A DNA stretch of 55,872 nucleotides from Perkinsus olseni (taxonomy: Eukaryota > Perkinsozoa > Perkinsida > Perkinsidae). The notes beneath the pieces were generated by a model. The model was given only the letters and a program-made list of their open reading frames with translations. It searched no databases and was not told the DNA's origin. This document shows positions 33,793 through 44,268 of this stretch, one piece after another. Position numbers and translations under genes: made by a program. Positions within the stretch are counted from its first letter, which is position 1. Each line of letters begins with the position of its first letter. The stretch spans positions 1-55,872 of the forward strand of contig JABANP010000341.1 of NCBI GenBank assembly GCA_013115135.1, in the 5' to 3' direction.

Positions 33793-36700
33793 ATGTTTAG
33801 ATATGTGTACTGCCTCGCGAGCGTCGCGTCGTCTACAGCTGATGCCGCACAATCCTACATTTCGGGATCCAAGGATCAGTCCATAGCGCATGTTAGAGTT
33901 AGCGATGGAGTGGTTTTGTGGAGGGTGCTCAAAGCACATGACGGTGCCGTCAGTTCAGTTGCGGTCAGTGGAGGTAGACCACGACGTAAGTCTTTGCCTC
34001 CCATCGGGCCCATAAGTCAGGCACCAGGGTACTATCGGGAGGTTGGGACGGTACGGTCAAATGTTGGAGACTCGACGGTAGCGCAGATGAACCTGAGTGG
34101 AAAGGTAGCCCTCTGTCGACTTGGGAACGGGAATCCGTGAGGATGACGTTCCTGATCGGTTCCGACAGTCACCGCGCTCTCAGGCGAAGCTGGAAGCTAT
34201 GCTGTTGCAGTCGGAGTGTCCGCTGACGGCAAGTTATGCTTCACAGGTGATGGTGCCCTGCCGTTCAATCTCAGAGTGTTGAGTGCATCAGGTGCTCAAG
34301 ATGGTGTGATCAAATTTTGGAAAGTCGCTGATGGCACATTGCTCGGTAGGATCTCGTCCAACAGCATGAGTTGGGTGATGGAAGAACCGTTTACAGGCTC
34401 TGTCCCTCATGCTCATGAGGATATCATCCGAGCATTCGCTGTGGATTCTGCTTCGGGAAGCTTTGCCAGTATAAGTAACGACTGCATGGTCAAGGTGAGC
34501 GTTTTGTCATTGACGAAGTAGTATCTGCCGTTGAGCCTTAGGTATGGCCAGCCCCAGAGGAGAAACTGGATGGCTCTGGATATGTTCTTCCCAGCTCGGC
34601 TAATAGTGCTATGACTCTAACTGGTCATAGTGGGTTCGTTTTTGGCTGCGACTGGAAATTCGGCGTGCTCACTACAGCTAGTGATGACCGGAATGTCAAG
34701 GTGCGTTAATGCACTCACCGTGGAGCATATGTCGCTCGATGTTGTTTATTCCTAGTTCTGGAAACCGCAAGAGTCCTCAACACCAACCGGCAACTCGCTG
34801 CTACACCCAGGTAATGCCGGCGTCTACCTAGCGCAATGTTCGCTTTTGCTTGAGTTGGTGCTCTTGCGGGAATCCCTCAGGTACGGTATGGTGTGTGAAG
34901 GAAATATCAGAGGGAGTAGTTGTATCGGGATGCAGTGATGGTATCGTGAGGATATGGACCAACAACGTTGATTTGGTACACTCGTCCCCTCATGGTCATG
35001 GTATTCTGTACTTGGGTGGTGGTTAGATGGCACCGCTAGAAGAACGAGATTCCTTGAAATCCCTGGCCGAGGCTAGTGCAGCTGAGGCGGCCGGGAAGGG
35101 TGCGAGTGCAGTACCATTAGACAGTGTCCCTGATATAAGCACCATGTGAAATATACACATTGTGTGTTAGACGTTTTGATGTCCATATCCTAGGTCCTCG
35201 ACAAGGGGTCGGAAAAACGGTGAAGTGAAGATGTTTAGGCAAGGAGATGAGGTAATCGCTTGTCAATGGGCGAGCGGTGCTTGGCAAAAAATCGGTAGTA
35301 GGGGGAATTGCGGCACATTCAGGGAAGGGCTCACTTTCCTGCGCATCTCCTTGGACCTTCCTGCTGCGTTGGAGTTGTAACCTCCGCCTAACTTCTAGGT
35401 GTAGTCACTGGCAAGGCAGATGAGAAGCAGTATGCCGGGGACCAGTATTTCCCAGCCGGCTCCTACGACTACGTCTTTGATGTGGAGATGGGCTCGGCTG
35501 AGAGGTCAGTCGAACGTTCGTGGAACCCGGTTACGGAGCTAGAATCCTGTTTAGGATGGCACAACTTCCCTATAACAACGGTGACAACCCGCTTGTGGTG
35601 GCCGAAAAGTTCTGCGCTAGAGAGCAGGTCAGCTTTCATTGCCACGCTGTTATGGTGTCACCCATTTTGGTATGAACTCAGATTGACAAGTCTAACATAC
35701 ACCAGATCATGGATTTCATCAAGACAAATACTTCAGGAGGATCGGCCTCAGCCAACACGTCCTCCACGCCTCCGCCACCTCTGAATCAGTCCACGACACC
35801 GGCAGCACAAGTAGTGGCATCCTGCTTTCTACGTCGACCCCAAATTCCGTGGTGAATTCAGGCCGGCGCTGCATCTGGATTACCACCACCCGAGGGTGGT
35901 GCCGCACCTGCCCATCACATGAAGCACTTCCCATTGATGGATCCAATCCTCTTCAAGGTATTACAGACCGCTCCACTGGCCTTCAGTAGTGCGAGTGAAC
36001 AACCATTTATCAGGAAGCGAAGTTCGACCCTATGAAGAAGAAACTCACCGAGCTTAACAATGCTATCCCTGAAGGTAGACATGTCGATCTACGCCTTAAT
36101 AGTGCGGGCAGTATAGTCTGGATGCAGGGATGCTCGATTCCTATTCTAGGCAATAAAGCCAAGCTTACAGCGGACGAGATGAGCAGTTTAGACGCATTAA
36201 TAGAGGTGTTGAAGAGCCCCTCGAGGAACAAGAAGGTATTCCCACAATACAGTACCTATCGACCTCCTTCGTGCCTTTCAGTTCCTATACGAATCGACGT
36301 ACACGCTGTGGTCCCGACTCCTACCGACCTGGACACCTGACCAGGGACTGTTCGTTGGAGTTGATCTAGCTAGAATGATGCTCCTAGAAGAGAACGGTGC
36401 CGATGTTTTCAAGAGTGCCGACAGGTCAGTCGATTAAAACAATCGGTCTTCCATTAACACGTTCTTCTCTTGGATTCTCAATGTCGTCCCTGACGCGCCC
36501 AGATCCTCTCGTACATAGGATATTTCAGGGGGTTGACTTACGTCCAGATGGCCAGCAAATACCTTCGAGATCCCTCTACCGCATCATCTCCTTTGAGTAT
36601 ATGCTGCGCTAGGTTCCTGGCTAACATGGCCGCCTTCAGTAATACGATCGCTCGAGAACACCTCTCATGGTTGTTGGAGCGCCACCTCATAGAACTGCGC

Positions 36701-37286
36701 ACTATCCTAGGCACTACCCGGACAGTACTCTGTGATATGGCACCTAAGGTGGTCCTCCCGGCAGTAACTTGTGCTGTTACGCAGTCGACCAACAAACACA
36801 CGAGAATTGCCTGTGCCTCGGTAACTGTGATGGGGCAGATTGAACTGTGGTGTCCTGTAGCCGTCACAGTGTCCGCTTTTCACTGCAGGTCCTTGTTAAC
36901 GTCTCAGAAGCGGTGACAGATAAAGCACTGGGGCTGGGTTACAAATCAGTTGCCCCGTTCATCATCGGGACCTTCAAACAGATTGACTTGAATGACTCCG
37001 AGATACTCTATCGGGTGAGTCACGGATCACGTGAGAACTATACTCTGATTGTACGACTGGCGGTCTACAGGAGTGAACTCATAGCTCTCCGCTGACCTAC
37101 TCAATAGAGCTAATCATTGTTTAGCGTATCTCCTCATCACAGGTCCTCGTTTCCCTTGGCTGTTGCCAGAGCGCCAGAGATAGCGAGCGTCTTCCAGCTG
37201 ATGTGATCGATAGGTTGCGTCGCTGCCAGATGAGTACTGAAGTTCGTGTGAGGGAATGCGCAGCAGATATACTTGCAATATGTTAG
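33793..37286 (+). CDS. PLAA/Doa1-type protein (WD40, PFU and PUL domains)
   Basis: Doa1/Ufd3/PLAA is a ubiquitin-binding partner of the CDC48/p97 segregase. The N-terminal half consists of WD40 repeats: SYISGSKDQSIAHVRVSDG, AQDGVIKFWKVADGTLLG, RAFAVDSASGSFASISNDCM, LTASDDRNVK-type with FWKPQ, and VVVSGCSDGIVRIWTNN. Then a PFU domain at about 35450-35740: SYDYVFDVEMGSAE, LPYNNGDNPLVVAEKFCARE, QIMDFIKTNT. The PUL armadillo-like part runs from MKHFPLMDPILFK through KFDPMKKKLTELNNAIPE, SWLLERHLIELRTILGTTRT and KSVAPFIIGTFKQIDLNDSE to CAADILAIC and a stop. The order WD40-PFU-PUL is diagnostic. The true start may lie upstream of 33793. At least 15 short introns. Confidence 0.75.
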
Positions 37287-37462
37287 CCTTTGAATATGAG
37301 TGAGTGCGCGATGGGACATCTCGGCAGCCACTCTGCTGCTACCACTACCTCGTCTATGCTTCACCCTGTTTCTAAGAGCTCGTGATTGGTGTTGCCAACT
37401 CCCTTCTACGGTCATTTGCTCGCAGAATTTTGGGCAGTTTCACATCCATCCAGTCATCTCTT

Positions 37463-39761
37463 ATGGGAAACAAGCAAACCCGGGATATTGGAGGGTCTGC
37501 TAACGAGACCGGTAAAGCGGCCTCTAGCGCTTCTTCGTTCTCAACGTCCTCCGCTACCAAGCAACTGCGGAAGATTCTTCCGTCAAAGAAGCATCATGAA
37601 TCACCTCCGAAGCAAATTAGTGAGGGGTTCGGGTTCATTCGGTTGAAGGGTCGACTGTATTCCCCCTCTCAGGTAAGCCAATGATGTCGGTGAACATACA
37701 TGGCTTTCTCAAATACGATGAGCAGGGCGAAGGTAGTACTCTGGTGTCGGTGCATTCTCAGCCCCTCGGTGCCGATCTCAGGCTTGGACGAACGAGTGGT
37801 CACGATTGAATTTCCCAAGCCAGCTGCTGATCTGTCCTGCGGATGGTTGGTGGATCAAGCACACGAGCGCTTTCGAGAACTGGGCGCTCCCGGTCACCTT
37901 GTTGGCCTAAAGGAGTTTGGCGACAAGGCTGATCAGGAAGCTAAGGTATGAGACTGGTGCTCCCATATCGTTCTATATAGGATTCCAATGTGCATCGGTC
38001 TGTCCTGGATGTTGTGTAGGATTCATGGCTAATGGACTTCAAACGGCCACTCACTTGCTTGAAACCAAACGAGGACCTGGAGGCCATCTTCAGCGTCGAT
38101 GTAATGCGAGGGGATCCGCGTCCTCGAAGATCACTCTATGTGAATTTGCTACAACATGTGTTGGCCTTTCAGGAGCTGGGCGCTTCCTCTTATGCTTCAA
38201 AGGCAACTCTCACTGACTTCGAATTCCTCAAGGTTATCGGAGATGGAGCAAGCTGCTCTGTGATCTTAGTACGGGCTGTGATAGTTTTCTCTGTCTGCCG
38301 ACCTATCGCTCTTTTGAGGTTCGTCGTCGGGACAACGGGAAATTATATGCCGTGAAGATGATGACCAAGGAGAGGATACTCTCTAATAATAAGAGGATGG
38401 AGCGTGCCATGATGGAGCGGAAAGTTTTGGCCAAGGCCAGGCATCCCTTCATAGTCACTATGTATTGGGTAGCACCCATTTTCATGGTTGGTGATGTCTC
38501 GTCTATCTCCCTTCCCCCTTAGGCCTTCCAAACACGTTCCCATTTGTATTTTGTCCTCGAGTTCTGCGCAGGGGGTGAGCTTTTTTATCACATGATGCAG
38601 CGAGGCCATTTTGATGAGTCAACTGCCAAGTAACATCTTCTTCACTGTCGTCTCTCCTGAGATTGTACTTCGCGCCGTTCCTGGGGCGATGGCATCGCCG
38701 TTCACGGCAAAATGCGCCGTTCACTCCGCTGGTCAGGGCTAGATGGGTCGTGTGTTTCCCCTCAGGTTCTACTTTTGTGAAGTCCTCCTAGGTTTGGAGT
38801 ACCTACACTCTCAAAATGTATTATACAGAGATTTGAAGCCGGAGAATGTCTTGTTGGATTTGGATGGTCACGTGCGGTTGACAGATTTCGGCCTTTCTAA
38901 AGAAAGCAAAGCAGGTGTTGTCGGGAGTGACTCTTCAAGAGACTTACTTCTTGTGCGGCCTCTGTGTATCTGGTTTGACAGATCCGGCTTCGCAATTGAC
39001 GTCTTTTGTGGGCACCGCTGGATACCTTAGCCCCGAGATGATCAAACGAGAAGGTACTACTTCCGCTATATGGCTCTCACCACTCCTGAAGACCCACGTC
39101 TAGTACATCTTTTATATCCGCAGGTCACGGCAAGCCTTTGGATTTCTATTGTCTTGGGTGCCTACTCTATGTTATGCTCACGGGCAGCCTACCCCACTTT
39201 CAAGGCAACTGGGACGAAATGTTCGCGCGGAGGGGTAAGTATTGAGAGATGCCAACCCTAGCATGTTTTGTTTCAACAGTTACTGGTGAAAGCCTCACGT
39301 ATCCGCCTTGGGTATCAGCTCCAGCACGAGACATGTGCGACAGGCTGTTAGAGGCCGATCCCAAGACGAGGCTCGGATCTAAGAAAGGAGCTAGGGAGAT
39401 CAAGGAACATCCTTGGGTTAGGGATATGGATTGGGTAACTAAGCCATACTTGAATGTTCGAGGGTGAAGGGAACTCTTAATGTGTTCTTTTAGGAGAAGT
39501 TGTTCCGGAAGCAGATTAAGCCGCCGATCGATCCAAGTAAAACCAAGAAGAACTTCTCTCCGGAATTCACTGAGAAGCCTGTCGAAGTGGGTTCCGGGGC
39601 TTGATTGTTTGAGTTAGGGTCTAACCGTGAGACTGATCGGCGACTGTTCAACTGTTCAGGCCGTTAAGGCGCGCGCCATGAAAGGAGCTGCTGTGGCAGC
39701 ACCGAAGGTGAAGGAAGGTGCATTCCAGGGATGGAGTTATGTCGAAGGTACGCCCAACTAG
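37463..39761 (+). CDS. AGC-family Ser/Thr protein kinase with likely N-myristoylation
   Basis: Begins [20 protein letters not shown]; Gly2 with Asn-Lys following suits N-myristoylation and membrane attachment. A Ser/Lys-rich linker and an unassigned N-terminal domain ([32 protein letters not shown]) precede the kinase: [16 protein letters not shown] (glycine loop), [14 protein letters not shown] (ATP Lys), [33 protein letters not shown] (catalytic Asp), [26 protein letters not shown] (activation loop, with SPE in place of APE), [25 protein letters not shown], then an AGC tail ending FQGWSYVE, a hydrophobic motif with a phosphorylatable Ser. It resembles AKT/S6K/SGK-type kinases but cannot be placed more exactly. 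Confidence 0.8.
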
Positions 39762-40560
39762 ATTCTCATTTTCCCAATCAGCAGCGTGTTTTTGGGTGGG
39801 GGTTTAGGTCCGCCGAATAGCTCTGAGCCTGGGATGCCTCCGACTATTCGGGAGTGATGTGATCCAACAACGATGTCGTTCTTCTTACGGTCGAGGTTAT
39901 ACTCTAGTTTCTCTACCACATAATTGCTCGAACTTTCCTGGGTTTTGATATCTGCTTGAAGTCGCGTTAGTCTCACACAATATGCGAACTGTGTCTATTC
40001 AAGTACCAAGCGGGGGATGTCCTCCGAAATAGTAGCCTTGGGGGAAGGTACGTGAGAGACCCGTAAGTATATAATGCTCATGAGATAGGGCGTAGGGCGG
40101 TATGATATGATACTTGATATGACTATGTAGTGTCCGCTTTGCGAGTTCATGCCTTCAACAGCGACGCATAGAGACGGGAGTTGAGGGCCTTCCGATGGCT
40201 GTAACGCGGCGTAAGTGTTGAGATCTCCTCACACTAGATACGACTGCATTGTGTCCGGTGAGCCTCGTGGTGTCAAGGCCGAATTTTCTCTCGATACGTC
40301 GAAGACCTCTTTAACTTTTCTGTGAAGTGAGTTTGAGCCATGGGCGATATTGAAGTACCGTAAAACTCGGCATCTTTTGGCTTGTCTGCATCTCAATAAC
40401 TGTCCGGAACACTGATGATGAAGGCCGTCTGATGTATGGGAGGCTAAAGTCTCTCCAACGCCATGTGGAGCTTGCTTGCTTGCGTCGCTTCCCACTGTCT
40501 GGTTCGCGAGCTAGCGAGATCGTAGACGGAGTTTTATATTCCGAGAAACTTTGTTTCATC
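39762..40560. other. Intergenic interval
   Basis: Nothing recognisable. Small frames on the minus strand (e.g. 40229-40559) have no family features. Confidence 0.3.
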
Positions 40561-40592
40561 GGTGTAAAACCTGCGCGATCTCGCCTCGCGTT

Positions 40593-40711
40593 GGGCTTGC
40601 GTGCGTAAGCCCACGCGTCACGCAGTGACGCGGGGTAGTTGATATGTGTTCACGTCACCAGCCTCCTGAGGGCTAGTGACATCTGGCTACGTCGAGCATC
40701 TCGGATGCTCG
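40593..40711. other. Cluster of four consecutive perfect or near-perfect hairpins
   Basis: Four inverted repeats follow each other: GGGCTT/AAGCCC (40593-40612), CGCGTCAC/GTGACGCG with a 3-nt loop (40614-40632), GTCACcAGCC/GGCTaGTGAC (40654-40680) and CGAGCATC/GATGCTCG with loop TCG (40693-40711). Such density within 120 bp suggests a folded RNA or a transposon-terminal structure. Strand unknown. Confidence 0.4.
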
Positions 40712-40864
40712 GCGTGGCGGTTTTCGAGCATAGCCCGTCCCTCCCGTCAGCCATCGAGGCTCTCCATCCCCTGGGATGGTCTCGTACAATATGTGAATGT
40801 ACAGGTTATTTCTCCATCTTAGATAGTGTCGGTGTCTAGCACGATGCAGAACTATCTGTGGTCT

Positions 40865-41539
40865 TCAGGCTAACTTCGACATCCTGGAAAGGCAACCTAC
40901 CGGACCAATCGATTGAGCGGCGGAATGGTCGAACTTGAATTGCCATGGAGGGTCCGGACGTAATTCTGACGAGCTCGAGGGCAGTGCAGTTGATCTGGAT
41001 GGGCTGGTGCTCCCGCCCTCACTCGAGCTCCTCGGACTGGAAGGTGGAGATGGAGAACTCCGACGTATTGAACAGGTGATCTTGACATTTTTGAGCATCT
41101 GTAACCATCTCGTAACCTGCAGATGATACCATCCTCTGTTTGGCAGGCTAATGACCGGTGGCTTGGTTACTATACGGTGGCTTGGTTAGCATACTATACA
41201 GTACAACTCACTGGATATGTGCCTAAGAGAGCTCCTGTCTATAGGTGCTACCCACTTCAAGTGGCTAGATTCTGAAGCCTCGTAGGCACCACCTTGGGCA
41301 CTGCTCGATTTTTCGATGACGCGCCCGCCCGTTTCGTTTGAACTTTTTAGCTTACTCACCCTTGGTTTGTCCCTGCGTGAATTGCCCAGTCTCTGTTCCG
41401 TAGCTCGCAGAGTATCGTGCGCCTTTTCGTACGCCTTGTCTAACGCCTCCATGTGTTGCTCCATTTCCAACCTCACCGAAGAGAGCTCTACTCGCAAACG
41501 CTTGATGGCCTCGGATAAATTGCGGCGTTTTTCGGCCAT
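40865..41539 (-). CDS. Small gene with N-terminal coiled coil, function unknown
   Basis: From ATG at 41539 the frame encodes MAEKRRNLSEAIKRLRVELS, continuing with heptad-like EMEQHMEALDKAYEKAHDTL and RATEQRLGNSRRDKPR, where a GTGAGT donor (near 41358) suggests an intron. Read through, the frame continues to 41186. Further exons may follow down to about 40865, including a Ser/Pro-rich stretch (SPSPPSSPRSSSEGGST). Only Met-Ala-Glu and the upstream leader are shared with the 14-3-3 gene; the body is unrelated. Exon structure and end are uncertain. Confidence 0.4.
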
Positions 41540-41823
41540 ATTCAGTTAGAGGAAACGGTGAACCAAAGTCCATCTGAAAAGGATATACACAGATAGCATA
41601 CACTTTTATTCTGCCAACACTTAGTGCCCGAATGACGCGGCGCTCCGATCTTGCGACCAAAGCTGAGGAAATTCAAGCCGACGTGAGAGATCAAGATACT
41701 CATTCAAGTAGGCCGTTCGGCGCGTTGCTCGAGCAGACGAGGGTGTACTTGACTTTTTCGGGCGTTGCTGAATAGAGCCTATTCTGGCTTGTGTGTGAGC
41801 TCAACGTGGGTTGCTTCCGGCTC

Positions 41824-41908
41824 AATTGGACCATCTTGGCTCAAGGTAAATATCAGGTCCGCTCGCTAGGCTGCAGCCGAAAGGTGAATGCCCGTGACGA
41901 CCCTTTTT
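41824..41908 (+). pseudogene. Truncated SL RNA gene (unit 0)
   Basis: The last 15 nt of the leader (CCATCTTGGCTCAAG) and the following intron part through the CCCTTTTT run are kept. The first seven leader positions read AATTGGA instead of ACCGTAG, and the upstream sequence has no similarity to that of intact SL genes. Without the conserved 5' end and promoter it is probably inactive. Confidence 0.85.
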
Positions 41909-42317
41909 GTATATCTGGCGTTGTGGAGTGTCCCGCACTTGGTGAAATTGAGGTGCAGGTGTACTTGACGAACTCGAGACGCAGCATGACTTGACGAATT
42001 CGTGGTGCAGCATTTTTGGAATTTTCTGCAACCCAATTTCGCCCAGTAGTGGTGACAGTAGACTGCAACTGAATTTCGTCCGAACTGTCACCCCGTTCCG
42101 AATTCGAGTTAGGGCTCCCGTGGCTGGTGAGTTGTTCCGAGCTGAGAGTGATGCTGCTTGTCGGAGAGAATTGGATGGATTTGAGGTGCGCGAGAGAAAA
42201 ATTGGCGGTGCGGCTGGAGAGCGCGTGAGCTGAGGATTCCGGTGGTGTGAGCAAATTGGAGAGTGCGCGGGCAAAATCGGAGAAATCGCGAGGAAATGGT
42301 CAGTGATTTGTGGGAAA
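41909..42317. other. Unit 0 remnant with deletion junction near 42090-42110
   Basis: From 41909 to about 42095 it follows the sequence downstream of SL in intact units (compare 43161-43430). It then jumps at ...CTGTCACCCCG|TTCCGAATTCGAG to sequence equivalent to about 45412 onward in unit 1, so the whole U4-U5-U1-U2 cluster is missing. Confidence 0.8.
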
Positions 42318-42823
42318 TCGAACTCGAGTGTGTGATGTGCGGATAGCAGGGATCGAACTCGGGTCCTTCGACTGTCGCAGAATGGGATGGAGTTGGTGGG
42401 AGTTGAACTTCCCTAAAGGTGAGCAGTTCGGTGGGATCGAACCCACGTGTTCCCGGGTAGTCAGCGCGGAGTGAAGTGAGTGGTAATTGAACATGAGTGG
42501 GGAATGCGCAGCTAGTGAGGATCGAACTCGGGTGTTTCGGTTACCGCAGCATGGGATGGAGTTGGTGGGAGTTGAACTTCCTTAAAGGTGAGCAGATTGA
42601 ACCTGCGTGATCTCTAAGGGCCCAGAATGGAGTGAAGTCACCGAGAATTGAACTCGCGTGAGGAATGCGCAGCTACAGGGATCGATCCTGGTCGTTTCGA
42701 TTTCCTCAGCGTGGAATGAAGTCGGTGAGAATTGAACTCGAGTGGCGAGAGTGTGGTCCGCAGGGATTGAACCTGGGTCGTTCGCATGAAAGATGGCCTG
42801 AATGTCTCCAACTGGGATTGAAC
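42318..42823 (-). repeat. GTTCRA-box repeat upstream of SL gene 1
   Basis: Thirteen TTGAAC/TCGAAC-type boxes (one TCGATC) occur on plus, i.e. GTTCRA on minus. They start at 42318, 42353, 42403, 42437, 42487, 42522, 42572, 42597, 42648, 42682, 42732, 42767 and 42818, alternating mostly 34-35 and 50-51 bp apart. The box fits the internal B-box pattern of Pol III genes (GWTCRANNC) but no complete tRNA is present. Confidence 0.75.
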
Positions 42824-43075
42824 CTGCGCCCGGTTGGGTTGGACAGTGTCAATTACGAGGAAGACTGGAGGATATCGTTGAGGAGTGACCTACGGCAGGA
42901 CTTGGGCCGTGGAGTACATTGTACTCAGTACAGGTCGGAGATAAAACGGAAGGGAACGGATGGATTGGGCAGAAGTAATAAGTCGGGATGGTCGACTTTC
43001 TTCGGTTCTTGGAATTTCGTGGCGCAACGGAATTTTATGCTACTGGCACGACCATAACCTGGACCCCTATAGGTT

Positions 43076-43160
43076 ACCGTAGCCATCTTGGCTCAAGGTA
43101 AATATCAGGTCCGCTCGCTAGGCTGCAGCCGAAAGGTGAATGCCGGTGACGACCCTTTTT
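43076..43160 (+). ncRNA. SL RNA: Spliced leader RNA, unit 1
   Basis: The SL RNA donates a capped 22-nt leader to mRNAs by trans-splicing. The leader is 43076-43097, beginning ACCGTAGCCAT and ending TTGGCTCAAG, directly followed by a GTAAAT donor. It is of the dinoflagellate/Perkinsus type. The intron part can fold with an outer GGTC/GACC pairing and a GGCTGCAGCC hairpin, and ends near a T5 run (43156-43160), giving a transcript of about 80-85 nt. The exon contains ATCTTGG, resembling the proposed Sm site in dinoflagellate leaders. The 3' end is inferred. Confidence 0.93.
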
Positions 43161-43213
43161 GTATATCGGGCGTCATGGAGTGTCCGGCACTTGGTGAAAT
43201 TACTATGCAGTTA

Positions 43214-43430
43214 GTTGGTGACACTATGGCTGTCACCACCGGTAGGCGAAGTTGGTCTGCAGTATGATTGGACGAAATCGAGGTGCAGATGCATTCGACG
43301 AACTCGAGACGCAGCGTGGCTTGACGAATTCGTGGTGCAGCATTTTTGGAATTTTCTGCACTTCAATTTCGCCCACTAGTGGTGACAGTAAGCTGCAACT
43401 GAACTTCATCCGACCTGTCACCCCCGCACC
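43214..43430 (+). other. Conserved structured segment downstream of SL
   Basis: Contains hairpins GGTGAC/GTCACC (about 43214-43234) and GTGCAG/CTGCAC enclosing CATTTTTGGAATTTT, an Sm-site-like run, and a longer GTGACAG/CTGTCAC pairing ending at about 43423. The second half is conserved even in the diverged unit 0. It may be a further RNA or a control element; no known family recognised. Confidence 0.35.
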
Positions 43431-43633
43431 CCCTCGGACAATGTTTGTCCCTTTCACTTCTACCGCCCAAGTGATCCCAAGGCCAGTGCTGCGAGCTGCC
43501 CGACCATTGCCGCCATCAACATTGTCCAGGGGGAGCGGGGTCAGAGATTATTGGATGAAGTAGTACGGGAATATTCGAGTATTGCCGGACAGAAGTGCTG
43601 GATATCGTGAAGTGTTCGTCTTCGTAAGATGAT

Positions 43634-43648
43634 GAATTGATTAAAGTT
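43634..43648 (-). terminator. snRNA 3' box, U4 (unit 1)
   Basis: As transcribed the sequence is AACTTTAATCAATTC immediately after the terminal GAGGC stem. The same position after U5, U1 and U2 carries AACT followed by AT-rich AAT/CAA sequence, so this is a candidate 3'-end formation signal comparable in position to the metazoan snRNA 3' box. Confidence 0.6.
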
Positions 43649-43785
43649 GCCTCATGCGAGGCGCCCTAAAAATTGCGACGGGATCCGTTAGAATCTCGCG
43701 ACGGGAATTGGAGTAGTTTTCAACTAGCAAAAAGCGCATCTCCGCAAGGCGTCATAGATAGCGCTATTGCCCCTCCCGCAAGGAT
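43649..43785 (-). ncRNA. U4: U4 snRNA, unit 1
   Basis: U4 pairs with U6 in the tri-snRNP. Starting ATCCTTGCGG, the RNA has GGCAATAGCGC (U6-pairing stem II region) and a 5' stem-loop with the kink-turn pattern CTATGACGCCTTGCGGAGATG. Then come TTTTTGCTAGTTGAAAACTA, strongly like the canonical stem I region, a central hairpin, an Sm site GCAATTTTTAG, and a terminal hairpin GCCTCGCATGAGGC. Length 137 nt is close to the usual ~140-145 nt. Confidence 0.92.
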
Positions 43786-43831
43786 AGTATGAAATTGCTC
43801 TGCAGCACTGTATTGATGCTGGGAGGTGAAT

Positions 43832-43842
43832 GATATCTGGTA
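43832..43842 (-). promoter_or_regulatory. PSE-like element of U4 (unit 1)
   Basis: GATATCTGGTA on plus (TACCAGATATC in the sense of the gene), 47-57 bp upstream of the U4 5' end. An identical 11-mer lies 45-55 bp before U5, and related words precede U1 and U2 at the same distance. Confidence 0.65.
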
Positions 43843-43945
43843 ATATTATAGGAATGGCAAAGAAAATGAAGGCTTCGCTCTTCTCTCTCCTTGGAGTACG
43901 GCCAATTCTGTAGCCATTCTGTTCTCTGCCATCGTTGGAATTCGT

Positions 43946-43961
43946 GAATTATTTGTGAGTT
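43946..43961 (-). terminator. snRNA 3' box, U5 (unit 1)
   Basis: AACTCACAAATAATTC in transcribed sense, directly after the terminal GGAGC/GCTCC hairpin; aligned with the U4, U1 and U2 boxes through AACT and the AT-rich 3' half. Confidence 0.55.
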
Positions 43962-44074
43962 GGAGCGTGGGCTCCGCAAAAATTGTTGTAGTTCACATGA
44001 GTGCAGTCATGCCACACGGCAATCTTTAGTAAAAGGCGAAAGATTGATTCGCTTTGAGATGACCGCTGTGATAT
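43962..44074 (-). ncRNA. U5: U5 snRNA, unit 1
   Basis: U5 loop I holds the exons during both splicing steps. The invariant loop is present in CTTTCGCCTTTTACTAAAG, flanked by stem AATCTTTCGC...AAAGATTGCCG. Flanking helices GCGGTCAT/ATGACTGC and CACA/TGTG close the 5' arm. The Sm site AACAATTTTTG is followed by the 3' hairpin GGAGCCCACGCTCC. At 113 nt it matches the usual ~115 nt. The 5' end (ATATCAC) is inferred by comparison with canonical U5. Confidence 0.93.
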
Positions 44075-44118
44075 TTAGTACTGCCACCGAGCGAACTTGC
44101 TCCGCAGCCGAGGCAGTG

Positions 44119-44129
44119 GATATCTGGTA
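44119..44129 (-). promoter_or_regulatory. PSE-like element of U5 (unit 1)
   Basis: GATATCTGGTA on plus, identical to the U4 element, 45-55 bp upstream of the U5 5' end. Confidence 0.65.
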
Positions 44130-44252
44130 GAAGTGGGAGGGATGGCGAAAGAATGAAGTGACTCTAACTTGGCATTAGCTCGACTCGTCCATAGTCATTC
44201 GAATTGATTCGAGTCTGGCATGAATTCGACGAGATCAGGAGAGATTTGGAGA

Positions 44253-44268
44253 GTATTGGATTATAGTT
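44253..44268 (-). terminator. snRNA 3' box, U1 (unit 1)
   Basis: AACTATAATCCAATAC in transcribed sense right after the GGTGCC...GGCACC stem-loop IV. Confidence 0.6.

Noticed and set aside
43905..43950. Possible U6 snRNA between U4 and U5 (minus strand AACGATGGCAGAGAACAG...ATGGC)
   Set aside because: It resembles the U6 core AACGATACAGAGAAGATTAGCATGGC, but the invariant ACAGAGA reads GCAGAGA, the AGC triad is missing and no 5' hairpin or T-run terminator is present. Most likely coincidence; a U6 covariance model would settle it.
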